Part shown: piece by piece, positions 17,407 through 26,626 of the stretch | Numbering within the stretch: position 1 is the stretch's first letter | How the letters are laid out: each line of letters begins with the position of its first letter | DNA from: an uncultured Draconibacterium sp. | Lineage (GTDB): Bacteria > Bacteroidota > Bacteroidia > Bacteroidales > Prolixibacteraceae | Direction of reading: 5' to 3' | Length of the DNA: 64,000 nucleotides | NCBI RefSeq assembly: GCF_963676815.1 | Contig: NZ_OY781365.1 | Location: 3,010,501-3,074,500 of the forward strand | Translations under genes and position numbers: made by a program | The notes under the pieces: model-generated | The model's input: only the letters and a program-made list of their open reading frames with translations | Databases searched by the model: none | Told to the model about the DNA's origin: nothing

Positions 17407-18180
17407 ATGAAAATATACACCTACGATAATACTTTTGAGGGTTTTTTAACCTGTGTTTTCGATTGCTACAACCGAAAAGATTTTCCGGTTGATATTTGTT
17501 CGCGCTATGGAGAGCAACGTTATCTTTTTGTTGAAAGTATTGATATCCCAACCAACCCGAAAAAAGCTGAGCGCGTGTGGAAGGGCATTCAAAAACACCT
17601 GTCGGGGAAAAATAAACAGTTGTTGTTTTATGCCTACCTGTCGGAAGAGCTGGGCATTGAAATGAAGATTTATCGTTTTTTGCGTCGGATGTTCAGCGGA
17701 CATTTGAATTTGGAAACCGATTATGGCGATCCCGATGTTTTGCATCTCACCCAAGCCTCACAAAAGGTAAAAAAGGAAGCTATGCGAATGATGCAGTTTG
17801 TTCGGTTTCAGCGCACTAAAGACCGGATGTACTTTTGTGGCATCGAACCAAAATACGATGTCATTCCGCTAATTATTAATCATTACCAAAAACGTTTTAC
17901 CGATCAGCGCTGGCTAATTTACGATTTGAAGCGCAACTACGGTATTTTATATGGCAACGATAAGGTAGAAGAAGTGGTGCTCACAAAAAAACAGTTTAAC
18001 GCTTACAACGGTCAGGTGAAAGAGGAGTTGCTGCACGAGGGCGAAGACTTTTATCAAAAACTATGGCGCTCTTACTTCAAACACATCAATATTGAAGAGC
18101 GTAAAAATTTAAAACTGCAACGCCAGCATATGCCGCGACGGTTTTGGCGTTATCTGCCTGAAAAGCAGGAGGCGAATTGA
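17407..18180 (+). CDS. DUF4130 / TIGR03915-type DNA metabolism protein
   Basis: A 257-residue protein of the SAM_7_link / DUF4130 type that travels with the radical SAM protein upstream (35-bp gap, same strand, very likely one transcript). The N-terminal start IYTYDNTFEGFLTCVFDCY is the family signature. The middle holds KVKKEAMRMMQFVRFQ and YFCGIEPKYDV, and the C-terminal third is strongly basic (KLQRQHMPRRFWRYLPEK), fitting nucleic-acid binding. In other lineages the same domain is fused to uracil-DNA-glycosylase-superfamily domains; that domain is not present here. No signal peptide or membrane helix, so it acts in the cytoplasm. Exact role unknown. Confidence 0.88.
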   Translation: MKIYTYDNTFEGFLTCVFDCYNRKDFPVDICSRYGEQRYLFVESIDIPTNPKKAERVWKGIQKHLSGKNKQLLFYAYLSEELGIEMKIYRFLRRMFSGHLNLETDYGDPDVLHLTQASQKVKKEAMRMMQFVRFQRTKDRMYFCGIEPKYDVIPLIINHYQKRFTDQRWLIYDLKRNYGILYGNDKVEEVVLTKKQFNAYNGQVKEELLHEGEDFYQKLWRSYFKHINIEERKNLKLQRQHMPRRFWRYLPEKQEAN

Positions 18181-18324
18181 GTGGAGTAATACCATCAGGT
18201 TATTTTCGGCAAGCTTTTTCTGAAGAAGTGATTAAGAACGCGTTAACACAGTCTGTCGTGTTTTTTATTTATATTCGCATGAGTCAGAACTCTGTCAATC
18301 AACCGAAAAATTAAATAACCTGAA

Positions 18325-19560
18325 ATGAAAAAAATCAATTCTTTATTCAGTCTTATTGTCTTATTATTTATTAGTCAATTTGCAATTTCGCAAACTGTTT
18401 ACCAGTGGCGCGGTCTCGATCGCGATGGCAAGTACAATGAATCCGGATTGCTGGATCAGTGGCCTGAAGATGGCCCGCAACTATTGTGGTCGACCGAAAC
18501 TCTTGGACCCGGTTATGCAGCCCCTGTTATAACTTCAGATAAATTACTTATTATCGGAATTGAAGACGGGATCAGTACACTATTTGCTTTCGATTTGGAC
18601 GGTAAATTGTTGTGGAAAACACCAAATGGTAAATCATTTGTTGGAGATGGATTTTCTGCCCGTTTCCCAGGGGCTAGATCAACACCAACAGTTGTTGGCA
18701 ACATGATTTATGCAACTTCTGGTTTGGGAAGACTGGGCTGCTTTGACCTGAATACCGGGAAAGAACTTTGGGCAGTTGATATGATTAACGACCTGGATGG
18801 TTATATGAATGAATTTAGTTATGCCGAGTCGGTAGTTACCGATGAGAATGCAGTTTATTGTTTTCCGGGGGGAAAAGAAATTAGTGTTGCCAAACTCGAC
18901 CGATTAACCGGAAAGACAATATGGACATCTGAAGCAACCGGAGACACCACTCATTTTGTTTCGCCAATTTTGGTAAATCTTCCATCGCGTAAGGTTTTTG
19001 TATCCACATCAAGGCACTATGTTTTTGGTGTTGATTGCGAAACCGGTGAGTTGCTTTGGAAATACGACATTGCCATTCGTCATGATGGGGATCATGCGAA
19101 TACGCCCGTTTATAAAGCTCCGTATTTGTATGTTGTTACTAATGATGACAATGGTAAAGGAGCTATTAAACTGGAGCTTTCGGCGGATGGAAGCAGTATA
19201 AAAGAAGTGTGGACCAATGAAAGTGTGAAGAATGACATGGGCGGTTATATTCTGAACGATAACAAGTTGTTTGTTACCACTGAGAATAAATACCTGAACG
19301 TTCTGGATCCGGAAACAGGAGCTGTTTTGGATAAAGTAAGATCATCGTTTGGAGGTATTATTTTCGCTGATAATAAATTTATCGTTTATGGCACGAACGG
19401 CGATGTGCGCCTTTTCAATTACGAAAACGGAAAACTTACGCAAGGCGGTTTATTTAAAGTTACCATGGGAAGCCAGGAGCATTTTTCGCATCCGGTAGTT
19501 GCCAACGGAGTATTATATATTCGTCACGGAGAAGCATTGATGGCCTACAAAATCAAGTAA
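18325..19560 (+). CDS. secreted PQQ-like beta-propeller repeat protein
   Basis: A 411-residue exported protein with a signal peptide ending near AISQ (about residue 23). It is made of PQQ-like propeller blades; recurrent units include LLIIGIEDGISTLFAFDLDG, GRLGCFDLNTGKELW and GVDCETGELLWKYD, each closing with Leu-Trp. No dehydrogenase active-site or cofactor residues are evident, so it is probably a scaffold or binding propeller like BamB rather than a quinoprotein enzyme. It stands alone between the DUF4130 gene and a strong terminator. Confidence 0.85.
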   Translation: MKKINSLFSLIVLLFISQFAISQTVYQWRGLDRDGKYNESGLLDQWPEDGPQLLWSTETLGPGYAAPVITSDKLLIIGIEDGISTLFAFDLDGKLLWKTPNGKSFVGDGFSARFPGARSTPTVVGNMIYATSGLGRLGCFDLNTGKELWAVDMINDLDGYMNEFSYAESVVTDENAVYCFPGGKEISVAKLDRLTGKTIWTSEATGDTTHFVSPILVNLPSRKVFVSTSRHYVFGVDCETGELLWKYDIAIRHDGDHANTPVYKAPYLYVVTNDDNGKGAIKLELSADGSSIKEVWTNESVKNDMGGYILNDNKLFVTTENKYLNVLDPETGAVLDKVRSSFGGIIFADNKFIVYGTNGDVRLFNYENGKLTQGGLFKVTMGSQEHFSHPVVANGVLYIRHGEALMAYKIK

Positions 19561-19580
19561 ATAGAACTTATTTTGAACGA

Positions 19581-19620
19581 AAAAGGATCCGGTCTACTAA
19601 TAGATCGGATCCTTTTTTTA
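19581..19620 (+). terminator. strong intrinsic terminator of the propeller gene
   Basis: A long stem: AAAAGGATCCG (19581-19591) pairs with CGGATCCTTTT (19606-19616) and continues inward through a G-U pair to TCTA/TAGA around the loop CTAA. A T run follows. Confidence 0.92.
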
Positions 19621-19653
19621 TCTCGTAGCTAGCGACTCGCAGCTCGTGTCTTT

Positions 19654-20859
19654 TTATAAATCTTCTTTTTTAGTTGCCGGTAACAGCAAATTTAAGATAA
19701 TGCCAACTGCAGCGGCCAATCCAATTCCAGCCAGCGAGAAGGTTCCGTATTGAATAACGGCTCCACCAATTCCAACAGTTAGTACCAGTGAAACAATAAC
19801 CTGGTTGCGGGTTTCGCTCATATTGGTTTTCGAGTCAACCAATGTTTTAATACCAATCGAAGCGATCATTCCGAAAAGCAGCAACATAATACCACCTAAC
19901 ACTGCCTGTGGTATAGTTTCCAAGAAGCCGCTTATTTTTCCCACAAATGCAAATACCAGTGCTGTAATTGCCGAAATACGAAGTATAAACGGATTGGTAA
20001 CTTTTGTAAGTGTAATTGCTCCGGTTACTTCTGAGTACGTGGTATTTGGCACACCACCAAAAAATCCTGCCAGTGCAGTTGCAATACCATCGCCAAGCAA
20101 AGTGCGATGCAAGCCTGGTTTTTCAATAAAGTTTTTATTACATACGCCACCAATTGTGTACATATCGCCTACGTGTTCGATAATTGGAGCAATAGCCACC
20201 GGCACCATATAAAGAATAGCTTGCCAGCTAAATTTAGGCGCAGTGAATTCTGGAATACTTATCCAGTTGGCTTCCTGAACTATCGAATAATCAACCTTTC
20301 CCCAAATCAGAGCTACAATGTAACCCACTGCAATAGCAATAAAAATTGGGATTAGTTTCATCATTTTTTTACCAAATATTACCACCGAAACAGCGGTTGC
20401 TAATGTTATTACAGCAAGTGTCCAGTCGGTTTTCGCCATATCAACTGCGGTTGATGCCAGCGATAAACCAATAAGTAAAATAATTGGGCCAACAACAACC
20501 GAAGGAAATAGTCGCTCAACAAATGAAATCCCGCGTAATTTTACCAGCGCTGAAACAATGCCGTATACAATACCAACAGCAATAATTCCGGAAAGTGTGC
20601 CAGGCCAGCCATAAAGTCTGGTTGCTTCAACAATTGGTGCAATAAATGCAAAACTACTGCCCAGAAAAACCGGTACTTGTCTTTTGGTAATCAGGTGAAA
20701 AAGAAGTGTGCCAATTCCGGCAGTAAAAAGTGCCACTGCCGGATCGATACCCACCAGCAAGGGAACTAAAACTGTTGCACCAAAAGCAACAAATAGGAAC
20801 TGTACACCAAGGACGGTGTTTTTGAAGGTTAATTGTTCTCGTAAAGTTTTACCACTCAT
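19654..20859 (-). CDS. uraA: uracil permease (NCS2/NAT family)
   Basis: A 401-residue inner-membrane nucleobase:proton symporter of the NCS2 family, closest in motif to UraA-type uracil permeases. About fourteen hydrophobic segments fill the sequence. Substrate-site residues are visible: the Glu in APIIEHVGD in the middle (E241 region of UraA) and NTTYSEVTGA, matching the conserved NTxYxE motif. N-terminal MSGKTLREQLTFKNTVLGVQ is typical. It is transcribed alone, convergent with the propeller gene. A Bacteroidota organism would use it to salvage uracil; xanthine specificity is less likely given the motif. Confidence 0.92.
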   Translation of the reverse strand: MSGKTLREQLTFKNTVLGVQFLFVAFGATVLVPLLVGIDPAVALFTAGIGTLLFHLITKRQVPVFLGSSFAFIAPIVEATRLYGWPGTLSGIIAVGIVYGIVSALVKLRGISFVERLFPSVVVGPIILLIGLSLASTAVDMAKTDWTLAVITLATAVSVVIFGKKMMKLIPIFIAIAVGYIVALIWGKVDYSIVQEANWISIPEFTAPKFSWQAILYMVPVAIAPIIEHVGDMYTIGGVCNKNFIEKPGLHRTLLGDGIATALAGFFGGVPNTTYSEVTGAITLTKVTNPFILRISAITALVFAFVGKISGFLETIPQAVLGGIMLLLFGMIASIGIKTLVDSKTNMSETRNQVIVSLVLTVGIGGAVIQYGTFSLAGIGLAAAVGIILNLLLPATKKEDL

Positions 20860-20890
20860 TTTCTTAATTCGATTAAATTTTGCGCAAAAA

Positions 20891-20918
20891 TATACCCGTT
20901 TTTAAAAGAAACGGGTAA
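20891..20918 (-). terminator. terminator between the DUF1080 gene and uraA
   Basis: Stem TACCCGTTT (20893-20901) with AAACGGGTA (20909-20917). On the minus strand it follows the DUF1080 stop (20930) and precedes uraA, with a U-rich stretch after it. Confidence 0.7.
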
Positions 20919-20929
20919 AATGTATTTTT

Positions 20930-21724
20930 TTATTGAAGGATGTCAGCAGGAATTTCCTTAATAGGTTTTATACGAACTGATTTTATAAACAAATCGCCAC
21001 CTTCTGACTGGATTTGGATTTTGCCTGAACTTAGCGGACGAATGCCGTCGTCTTCGTTCACTCCGGTATTTGTATTTACCATGGTTACCTGCCCGTTAAC
21101 CAGATGAACGGTGGTACGTCCGTAGCTGTATAATTCAACAGTGTTCCATTCGCCGGTTGGATTTTCAGCATCAACAGCCTTTTTAACACCGGGGCCATTA
21201 AAGTCTTTTCCAAATTGGGTAAGGTTTCCGCCTTTTGAAAACTGGAAACCTTCATTGGTTTGTTGTACTTCAGTTTCGCAACAAGTATTGTTCATAAGGT
21301 AAGTATCGCCCATATTTTCGTGCATCAGCTGGCATTCTATGTTGGTCATCCAAGTGCCTAACGCTTCGCCAAATTCTCCAAAACTATGGTAAAGCAATCC
21401 GCTGTTTCGGGTGGTGTAAACCTGGTCGCCCCACTTAAAAACCAACTCCAGGTGATAGTTGGCGAAGGTGTCAATGGTAGCCAGCGAGCCGTTAACTTCT
21501 CCGGTTATGTGAATGAGTTTTTCTCCTTCAACATCGACAACTTTAAATACGTTTTCTGTTGTTGCCTGCTCATGGATGTGCTCAAAACCTTTAAGCGGAG
21601 TACCGATGTAAGTATCCCATCCATCTAGATTTTCGCCGTTGAACAAAGGTTGCCAGGGCGCTTCGCACGAACTAAACAGAAGGCTAATAAGAGCGATTGA
21701 AATGAAAAATGTAAATTTCTTCAT
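20930..21724 (-). CDS. DUF1080 (3-keto-disaccharide hydrolase fold) lipoprotein
   Basis: A 264-residue lipoprotein: lipobox FSSC, Cys20. The mature part opens with WQPLFNGENLDGWDTYIG, the hallmark of DUF1080 domains, a concanavalin-like jelly roll. The family includes enzymes that cleave 3-keto-glycosides and is often paired with Gfo/Idh/MocA oxidoreductases; one such oxidoreductase lipoprotein lies about 17 kb away at 2294-3697, not next to it. Other recognisable stretches: NSGLLYHSFGE and NIECQLMHENMGD, the strands that line the sugar pocket. Own terminator downstream. Catalytic residues not assigned. Confidence 0.88.
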   Translation of the reverse strand: MKKFTFFISIALISLLFSSCEAPWQPLFNGENLDGWDTYIGTPLKGFEHIHEQATTENVFKVVDVEGEKLIHITGEVNGSLATIDTFANYHLELVFKWGDQVYTTRNSGLLYHSFGEFGEALGTWMTNIECQLMHENMGDTYLMNNTCCETEVQQTNEGFQFSKGGNLTQFGKDFNGPGVKKAVDAENPTGEWNTVELYSYGRTTVHLVNGQVTMVNTNTGVNEDDGIRPLSSGKIQIQSEGGDLFIKSVRIKPIKEIPADILQ

Positions 21725-21753
21725 GGGTAATGGTTTAGATTAAAATTGTACAA

Positions 21754-21786
21754 AAAAAAACTGCCCCATAAATATAGGACAGTTTC
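21754..21786 (-). terminator. intrinsic terminator of the small HTH protein gene
   Basis: AAACTG at 21758-21763 and CAGTTT at 21780-21785 form the outer stem (inner GG/CC pairs add to it), and nine A on the plus strand give a U run on the minus strand. Confidence 0.75.
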
Positions 21787-21811
21787 TTAAATATCTTTAA
21801 TTTTTTCTACT

Positions 21812-22063
21812 TTAAACCGCTGCGCTAGCTAGTTGCTGCGCTCTTTCCAGAATTGCCGTATCGTCCAGGAGAACAATTCCTCCATTTGGCCCTGGTTCCA
21901 TGTGTATACCCACTGCTCTACCATCTGTGTAATTAGCGCCTCCGAAATAATTCCTGACAGTTTCTTCTTTTAATTCAAATTCTTGCGCTAGTTGTCTAAT
22001 TGAACCGTCAGGTAAGCTGTCTTTAATTTTTCGCAGCTCGTTAAATGTTATCTTTTTTTCCAT
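21812..22063 (-). CDS. small HTH-like protein, unknown
   Basis: An 83-residue acidic-basic protein with a single gene, start and terminator of its own. Residues 5-40 (FNELRKIKDSLPDGSIRQLA) look like a helix-turn-helix of the kind that reads GSIRQLAQEFELKEETVRNYF: helix, turn, recognition helix. After it come a Gly-rich stretch (FGGANYTDGRAVGIHMEPGP) and a short final helix. It resembles small uncharacterised DNA-binding proteins found widely in Bacteroidota. Nothing nearby tells its target. It is a real gene by its coding composition, ATG start and strong terminator; the DNA-binding role is inference. Confidence 0.72.
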   Translation of the reverse strand: MEKKITFNELRKIKDSLPDGSIRQLAQEFELKEETVRNYFGGANYTDGRAVGIHMEPGPNGGIVLLDDTAILERAQQLASAAV

Positions 22064-22323
22064 ATCGCTGTGGTATTAATTAATAATTATTGTATTTGTA
22101 AAGAACGTGCTTTAAAAGTATAATTAATAATTTAATAATGAAAGCGTCATGAACAGGTATTGTTAAATGTTATAACACAAGAGGTATATTATGTGTATAA
22201 TTGAGTAAGTTCTGATTTATAACTTGCTGAAAATTAATAGTGTTTGGTTTTGTTTATATGTTGTAGAACAGGTTGCTGTAATTGGGTGATTAACATTTTT
22301 TAAGGGAACAATAAATCTTACTC

Positions 22324-25272
22324 CTATTTTGTAAAAATGCTATCATAAATTGCCTGGTGCATGGCTGTACGAATGTTTAATTCGTAAAGCTTTGAATTGT
22401 TTCGTGTGGGGTAAACACGATTCGACATGAAAATATAAAGAAGTCCGTTATCCGGGTCGGCCCAGGCAAATGTACCTGTATATCCACTGTGTCCAAAGCT
22501 GCTTTTGCTGCTTGAAACAGCAGGGTAGGCATCTTCCAGTTTGTTTTCGTCGTTATCGATCATGGGTTTGTCAAAACCAAGGCCTCTTCTATTTTCGTTT
22601 TCGGGGTATTGAATGCGTGTAAATTCGTTCATTGTTCTTTCCGAAATGTAACGCCGCCCGCCAAAATAGCCTTTTTGTAAATACATTTGAAATACTTTGG
22701 CCAGGTCGTTTGTCGATCCGAATAAACCGGCATTTCCCGATACGCCTCCCATCATGGCCGCACCTTCATCGTGAACATATCCGCGCATTTTTTCCATCCT
22801 GAAAAAATCATCCACTTCGGTTGGGATAATCTGGCTTAACGGATAGTGTTTATACGCGTTAAATGTAATTGTTTGTGCGCCCAGTGGTTTGTAAAAAGTA
22901 TTTTTTACGTACGATTCGTAAGGCGTTGCCGTAAGGTTTTCAATGATATCGGGGTAGAGGTAAAAGCTCAAGCCCGAGTAGATATATTTTTTTCTGGGCA
23001 GTAGCTCAGAAGTCCTGATGGTATCGAACATTGTTTTTCGGAAATCGTGATTCATACACAATCTTTCCGACACGCGAACATCAAATTTTGCTGAGGGATG
23101 ATCCGTAAATACATTTTTATCCAGTGTGCCGTCTTCTTTTACGGTCATGGTCCAGAAAGCGATCCACGAGGCCAGACGAGCCTGGTGCGCCAGTATTTCG
23201 CGGAAACTTAGATTTTCTTTATTACTGCCAACAAAGTCGGGCCAGTATTTACTAAACTTATCATCTACGTTTATTTTGCCTTCGTCAACCATCTTCATAA
23301 TTGCCGGTAGCGGGCCAGTAACTTTGGTAACCGATGCCCAATCGTAAATATTATCCCGGTTTACCGGGTAAATGCTGTCGTAGGTTTGATAACCGTAACA
23401 TTTATGAAAAACCACTTGTCCGTCTTTGGCAACCAAAACCTGGCAGCCCGGGTACGCTCGTTCTGAAATTCCGAGATTGGCAAGCGAGTCGATTTTTCGG
23501 TTCAAAATAACCGAATTCATTCCGGCTTCCTCCGGAATGGTGTACGAAAAAGTTTTGTTTGGTTCAACTTCCAAACCATCGCCGGCTTTAAATCGTCTGT
23601 CGGAAGTAACAGGAAGTTTACCGTTTGCCTTAAAAGCCCCAAAAACGAGCTGGGCGGCCAATTCCTGAGTGAGGTCATTATCCTGATGAGCAACAATCAG
23701 CGCATCGGCATGATGTATGTTGGCAAAGTGCTTTAAAGCGTAAGCATTTCCAAAAAGTGAAAACACAACATGTTGTTCGTTAACCAAATCAAGAACTGCC
23801 TGTTTTTGTATTTCAGAAATGCCGTAATTATTTGATGAATATTTATTTATCCCGGTTATTCCTGCAATTACGAAGTTATAGTTACCCAACTTATGGCGAA
23901 GATTTGCCCAAGTTTGTTCGGTGGCATCTTTTGGAAGCCAAAAGTGATCCATGCCGGTGTATTTTGCCAATGTATTCTGAAAAGCTGAAATTTGGTCGCC
24001 GCCAATATTTACGGTTGCAATTGTTCGTTTTTCGAGCTCCTGTACCGGAAGTGTACTGTCGTTATTTACCACAACCGTCATCGATTGTTTTAAGAGTTTT
24101 CGGTTGGTAACCTGATAATCGGGAGAATTCAGGTCGGTAGTAATATTTTTAAGCACAGTTGGTTGATAATTATTTAAACCCACCCAGCGTTTTAGTGCCA
24201 AAACGGTTTTGCATTTTTCGTTAATTTCATCCTCGCTTATTTCTCCACTTGCAACTGCAGCTTTTATTGTTGCAACAGCTTTTCCGGCATCGGCTACAAA
24301 TTCAATCATGTCGTTTCCGGCTATCAGTGCTTCCAGTTCTGCTCTTCCGGCAGTAGTTTGCACGCCTTTCATGTTTATGGCGTCGGTTACTACAAATCCT
24401 TTATACCCAATTTCGTTTTTTAAATAATCAGTAACCACTTTTTTCGAAAGCGATGAGGTTGTTCCTGAATCATCAAGCGAAGGAATATTTAAATGCCCCG
24501 ACATAATTCCGGTAATTCCGTGTGCTGATAAGTAGCGAAACGGGTAACTCTCAATACTATCGATTCGGCTTTTTGAATGCGGAATAAGTGGTAGTGTTTT
24601 GTGCGAGTCGGTTTTGGTGTCGCCATGCCCCGGAAAATGTTTGGCTACCGGAATTACTTTATTGTCTTGCATTCCTTTGGCAACCATCCACGATTTTTGA
24701 GCCACATTGTATTTATCCTCACCAAACGAACGAAATCCGATTACCGGATTAAAGGGATTGGTGTTAATATCGGCAACAGGTGCAAAGTTCATTTGAATAC
24801 CCATGCGCTTTAACTGGCCGGCAAAATCTTCTCCCATTTTATCGAGTAACAAACTGTCTTGTACGGCTCCTAACGACTGTGCATAAGGATAAACAATTGT
24901 GCTGTCGGTTCGCATCGCCGGTCCCCATTCACCATCGATGGCAACTAAAAGTGGTGTTTCAGATGCGTCCTGAAACTGGTTGATCCAATCTGCAGTTTTA
25001 TAGGGAGATCCCTGCATAACCAAAATGCCGCCGGGCTTCCACTCTTGTATTCTTTTTTTATAAATTGCTTTGCTGGCATCGTTTTGTTTGGGATAAACTG
25101 TTATCATCATCAACTGGGCAATTCGCTCGTCCAAACTCATTTTTTCGAGTTGCTGGTTCACCCATTCATCATCCTTGAACTTTAGAAAAGGAGGTTCCTG
25201 GGCATAGGGCGTTTTTGTTGCCGACAGAACTAAAAATAACAGAAGTGAAAATATAATAGGTGTTGGTTTCAT
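22324..25272 (-). CDS. GH3 beta-N-acetylhexosaminidase (NagZ-like) fused to a serine hydrolase (beta-lactamase-like)
   Basis: A 982-residue exported two-enzyme fusion (signal peptide about 1-25). The N-terminal GH3 part carries the NagZ motif KHFPGHGDTKTDSH (211-224), whose Asp222-His224 pair is the acid/base of bacterial beta-N-acetylglucosaminidases, and nucleophile Asp297 in VVTDAINM. A GH3 C-terminal domain follows to about 560. From about 585 the protein is a class-C beta-lactamase/penicillin-binding-like serine hydrolase with SVTK (647-650), the Tyr of YSG at 765, and HSGYTGT near the end. In Bacillus the equivalents are the separate genes nagZ (ybbD) and ybbE next to namZ (ybbC). A namZ-type gene is divergent here, so wall amino-sugar salvage is the likely job. 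Confidence 0.92.
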   Translation of the reverse strand: MKPTPIIFSLLLFLVLSATKTPYAQEPPFLKFKDDEWVNQQLEKMSLDERIAQLMMITVYPKQNDASKAIYKKRIQEWKPGGILVMQGSPYKTADWINQFQDASETPLLVAIDGEWGPAMRTDSTIVYPYAQSLGAVQDSLLLDKMGEDFAGQLKRMGIQMNFAPVADINTNPFNPVIGFRSFGEDKYNVAQKSWMVAKGMQDNKVIPVAKHFPGHGDTKTDSHKTLPLIPHSKSRIDSIESYPFRYLSAHGITGIMSGHLNIPSLDDSGTTSSLSKKVVTDYLKNEIGYKGFVVTDAINMKGVQTTAGRAELEALIAGNDMIEFVADAGKAVATIKAAVASGEISEDEINEKCKTVLALKRWVGLNNYQPTVLKNITTDLNSPDYQVTNRKLLKQSMTVVVNNDSTLPVQELEKRTIATVNIGGDQISAFQNTLAKYTGMDHFWLPKDATEQTWANLRHKLGNYNFVIAGITGINKYSSNNYGISEIQKQAVLDLVNEQHVVFSLFGNAYALKHFANIHHADALIVAHQDNDLTQELAAQLVFGAFKANGKLPVTSDRRFKAGDGLEVEPNKTFSYTIPEEAGMNSVILNRKIDSLANLGISERAYPGCQVLVAKDGQVVFHKCYGYQTYDSIYPVNRDNIYDWASVTKVTGPLPAIMKMVDEGKINVDDKFSKYWPDFVGSNKENLSFREILAHQARLASWIAFWTMTVKEDGTLDKNVFTDHPSAKFDVRVSERLCMNHDFRKTMFDTIRTSELLPRKKYIYSGLSFYLYPDIIENLTATPYESYVKNTFYKPLGAQTITFNAYKHYPLSQIIPTEVDDFFRMEKMRGYVHDEGAAMMGGVSGNAGLFGSTNDLAKVFQMYLQKGYFGGRRYISERTMNEFTRIQYPENENRRGLGFDKPMIDNDENKLEDAYPAVSSSKSSFGHSGYTGTFAWADPDNGLLYIFMSNRVYPTRNNSKLYELNIRTAMHQAIYDSIFTK

Positions 25273-25447
25273 CTTTGTACTATCGCTTAAAATTAATGCT
25301 ACACGTTAAACGTTCATCGAATGAAATTAGTGCCGGGTGCACATCATAATTTTATTTCGTATTCGTTTAACTTTTTTATTCAAATGATTGCTTTTTAAAA
25401 AATTTAAAAACTATCTTCGTTTGCGCAAATGTAATATTTTAAAGCCT

Positions 25448-26617
25448 ATGTTCAGGATTTTTTTAGTGTTAGTTTTAAGCTTGTTTGCCAGCGGTTGTAT
25501 GGCACTGCAAGATAAGGAAATTATCGTAGGAGCGGAACGTACTTCGCTCTATTTAGACGAGTTGAAAGATAAAAATGTAGGGTTGGTCGTCAATAATACT
25601 TCTATTGCAGAAGGCGAGCACCTGGTTGACTTTTTATTGAAGCAGCAAGTTGCTGTAAAAAAGATTTTTGCTCCGGAACATGGTTTCAGAGGCGATGTGT
25701 CGGCAGGTGGCGAAGTGGAAGATGGGTTGGATAAAAGTACCGGTCTGCCTGTTTTTTCGCTGTATGGCACAAACAAAAAACCAACCGCCGAACATTTCGA
25801 TGGATTGGATGTGGTTGTGTTTGATATACAGGATGTGGGTTGCCGTTTTTATACTTACATTTCAACTTTGCATTACGTTATTGAGGCGTGTGCCGAAAAC
25901 GATGTTCCGCTTGTTGTTTTCGATCGACCGAATCCGAATGGCGATTACGTTGCAGGCCCTATTCGGAAAAAAGGTTTTGAATCGTTTGTTAGTCTCGATC
26001 CGATTCCGATTGTTCATGGGTGCACAATTGGCGAGTTGGCAAAAATGATAAACGAAGAAGGCTGGCATGAAGCAGATAACAAATGCAATTTGACAGTTAT
26101 TCCGGTACAAAATTACAATCATAAAATGACTTATTCACTACCGGTTCGCCCATCTCCAAACTTGCCAAACGATCTTGCAGTACGATTGTATCCTTCGTTG
26201 TGTTTTTTCGAGGCCACTAGTGTTAGTGTAGGGCGTGGAACTGATTTTCCGTTCCAGGTTTTGGGTGGATTAAAAGAAGATTTAGGGACTTTTGAATTTA
26301 CGCCGCGTAGTATTCCGGGAGTCGCAATAAATCCGCTGAATAAAGACAAGAAATGTTACGGTGTTGATTTGCGAACGCTGGAAAATACACCAAAATTTAC
26401 GTTGAAATACTTCCTCGATTTCTATAATAAGTACGAAGATGAAACCGAATTTCTGACTCGCGAACGCTGGCTGAATTTACTCGCCGGAACCGACTCGATG
26501 ATCAAACAAATAAGAGAAGGAAAAAGCGAAGCTGAAATTCTTGAAAGCTGGCAACCCGAGCTGGAGGAATTCAAACAAATGAGAAAAAAATATTTGCTTT
26601 ATCCCGATTTTGAATAA
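25448..26617 (+). CDS. namZ: DUF1343 / NamZ-type exo-N-acetylmuramidase (GH171)
   Basis: A 389-residue lipoprotein (ATG 25448; lipobox FASGC, Cys17); the longer frame from TTG 25388 adds 20 residues and spoils the signal. The DUF1343 core starts IIVGAERTSLYLDELKDKNV and has the conserved FAPEHGFRGD, DVGCRFYTY, FDRPNPNG and SVSVGRGTDFPF motifs. The family is now known as GH171, with NamZ removing MurNAc from the non-reducing end of peptidoglycan chains. It would work with the divergent NagZ-like fusion (175 bp away) and the symporter 9 bp downstream, with which it is almost surely co-transcribed. Symbol given by family, not by close homology. Confidence 0.85.
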   Translation: MFRIFLVLVLSLFASGCMALQDKEIIVGAERTSLYLDELKDKNVGLVVNNTSIAEGEHLVDFLLKQQVAVKKIFAPEHGFRGDVSAGGEVEDGLDKSTGLPVFSLYGTNKKPTAEHFDGLDVVVFDIQDVGCRFYTYISTLHYVIEACAENDVPLVVFDRPNPNGDYVAGPIRKKGFESFVSLDPIPIVHGCTIGELAKMINEEGWHEADNKCNLTVIPVQNYNHKMTYSLPVRPSPNLPNDLAVRLYPSLCFFEATSVSVGRGTDFPFQVLGGLKEDLGTFEFTPRSIPGVAINPLNKDKKCYGVDLRTLENTPKFTLKYFLDFYNKYEDETEFLTRERWLNLLAGTDSMIKQIREGKSEAEILESWQPELEEFKQMRKKYLLYPDFE

Positions 26618-26626
26618 ACTAAAATT

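Noticed and set aside
19621..19650. CTCG/AGCT-rich stretch between two convergent genes
   Set aside because: Looks repetitive (CTCGTAGCTAGC.. CTCGCAGCTCG) but no second copy exists in the window, so nothing can be claimed.
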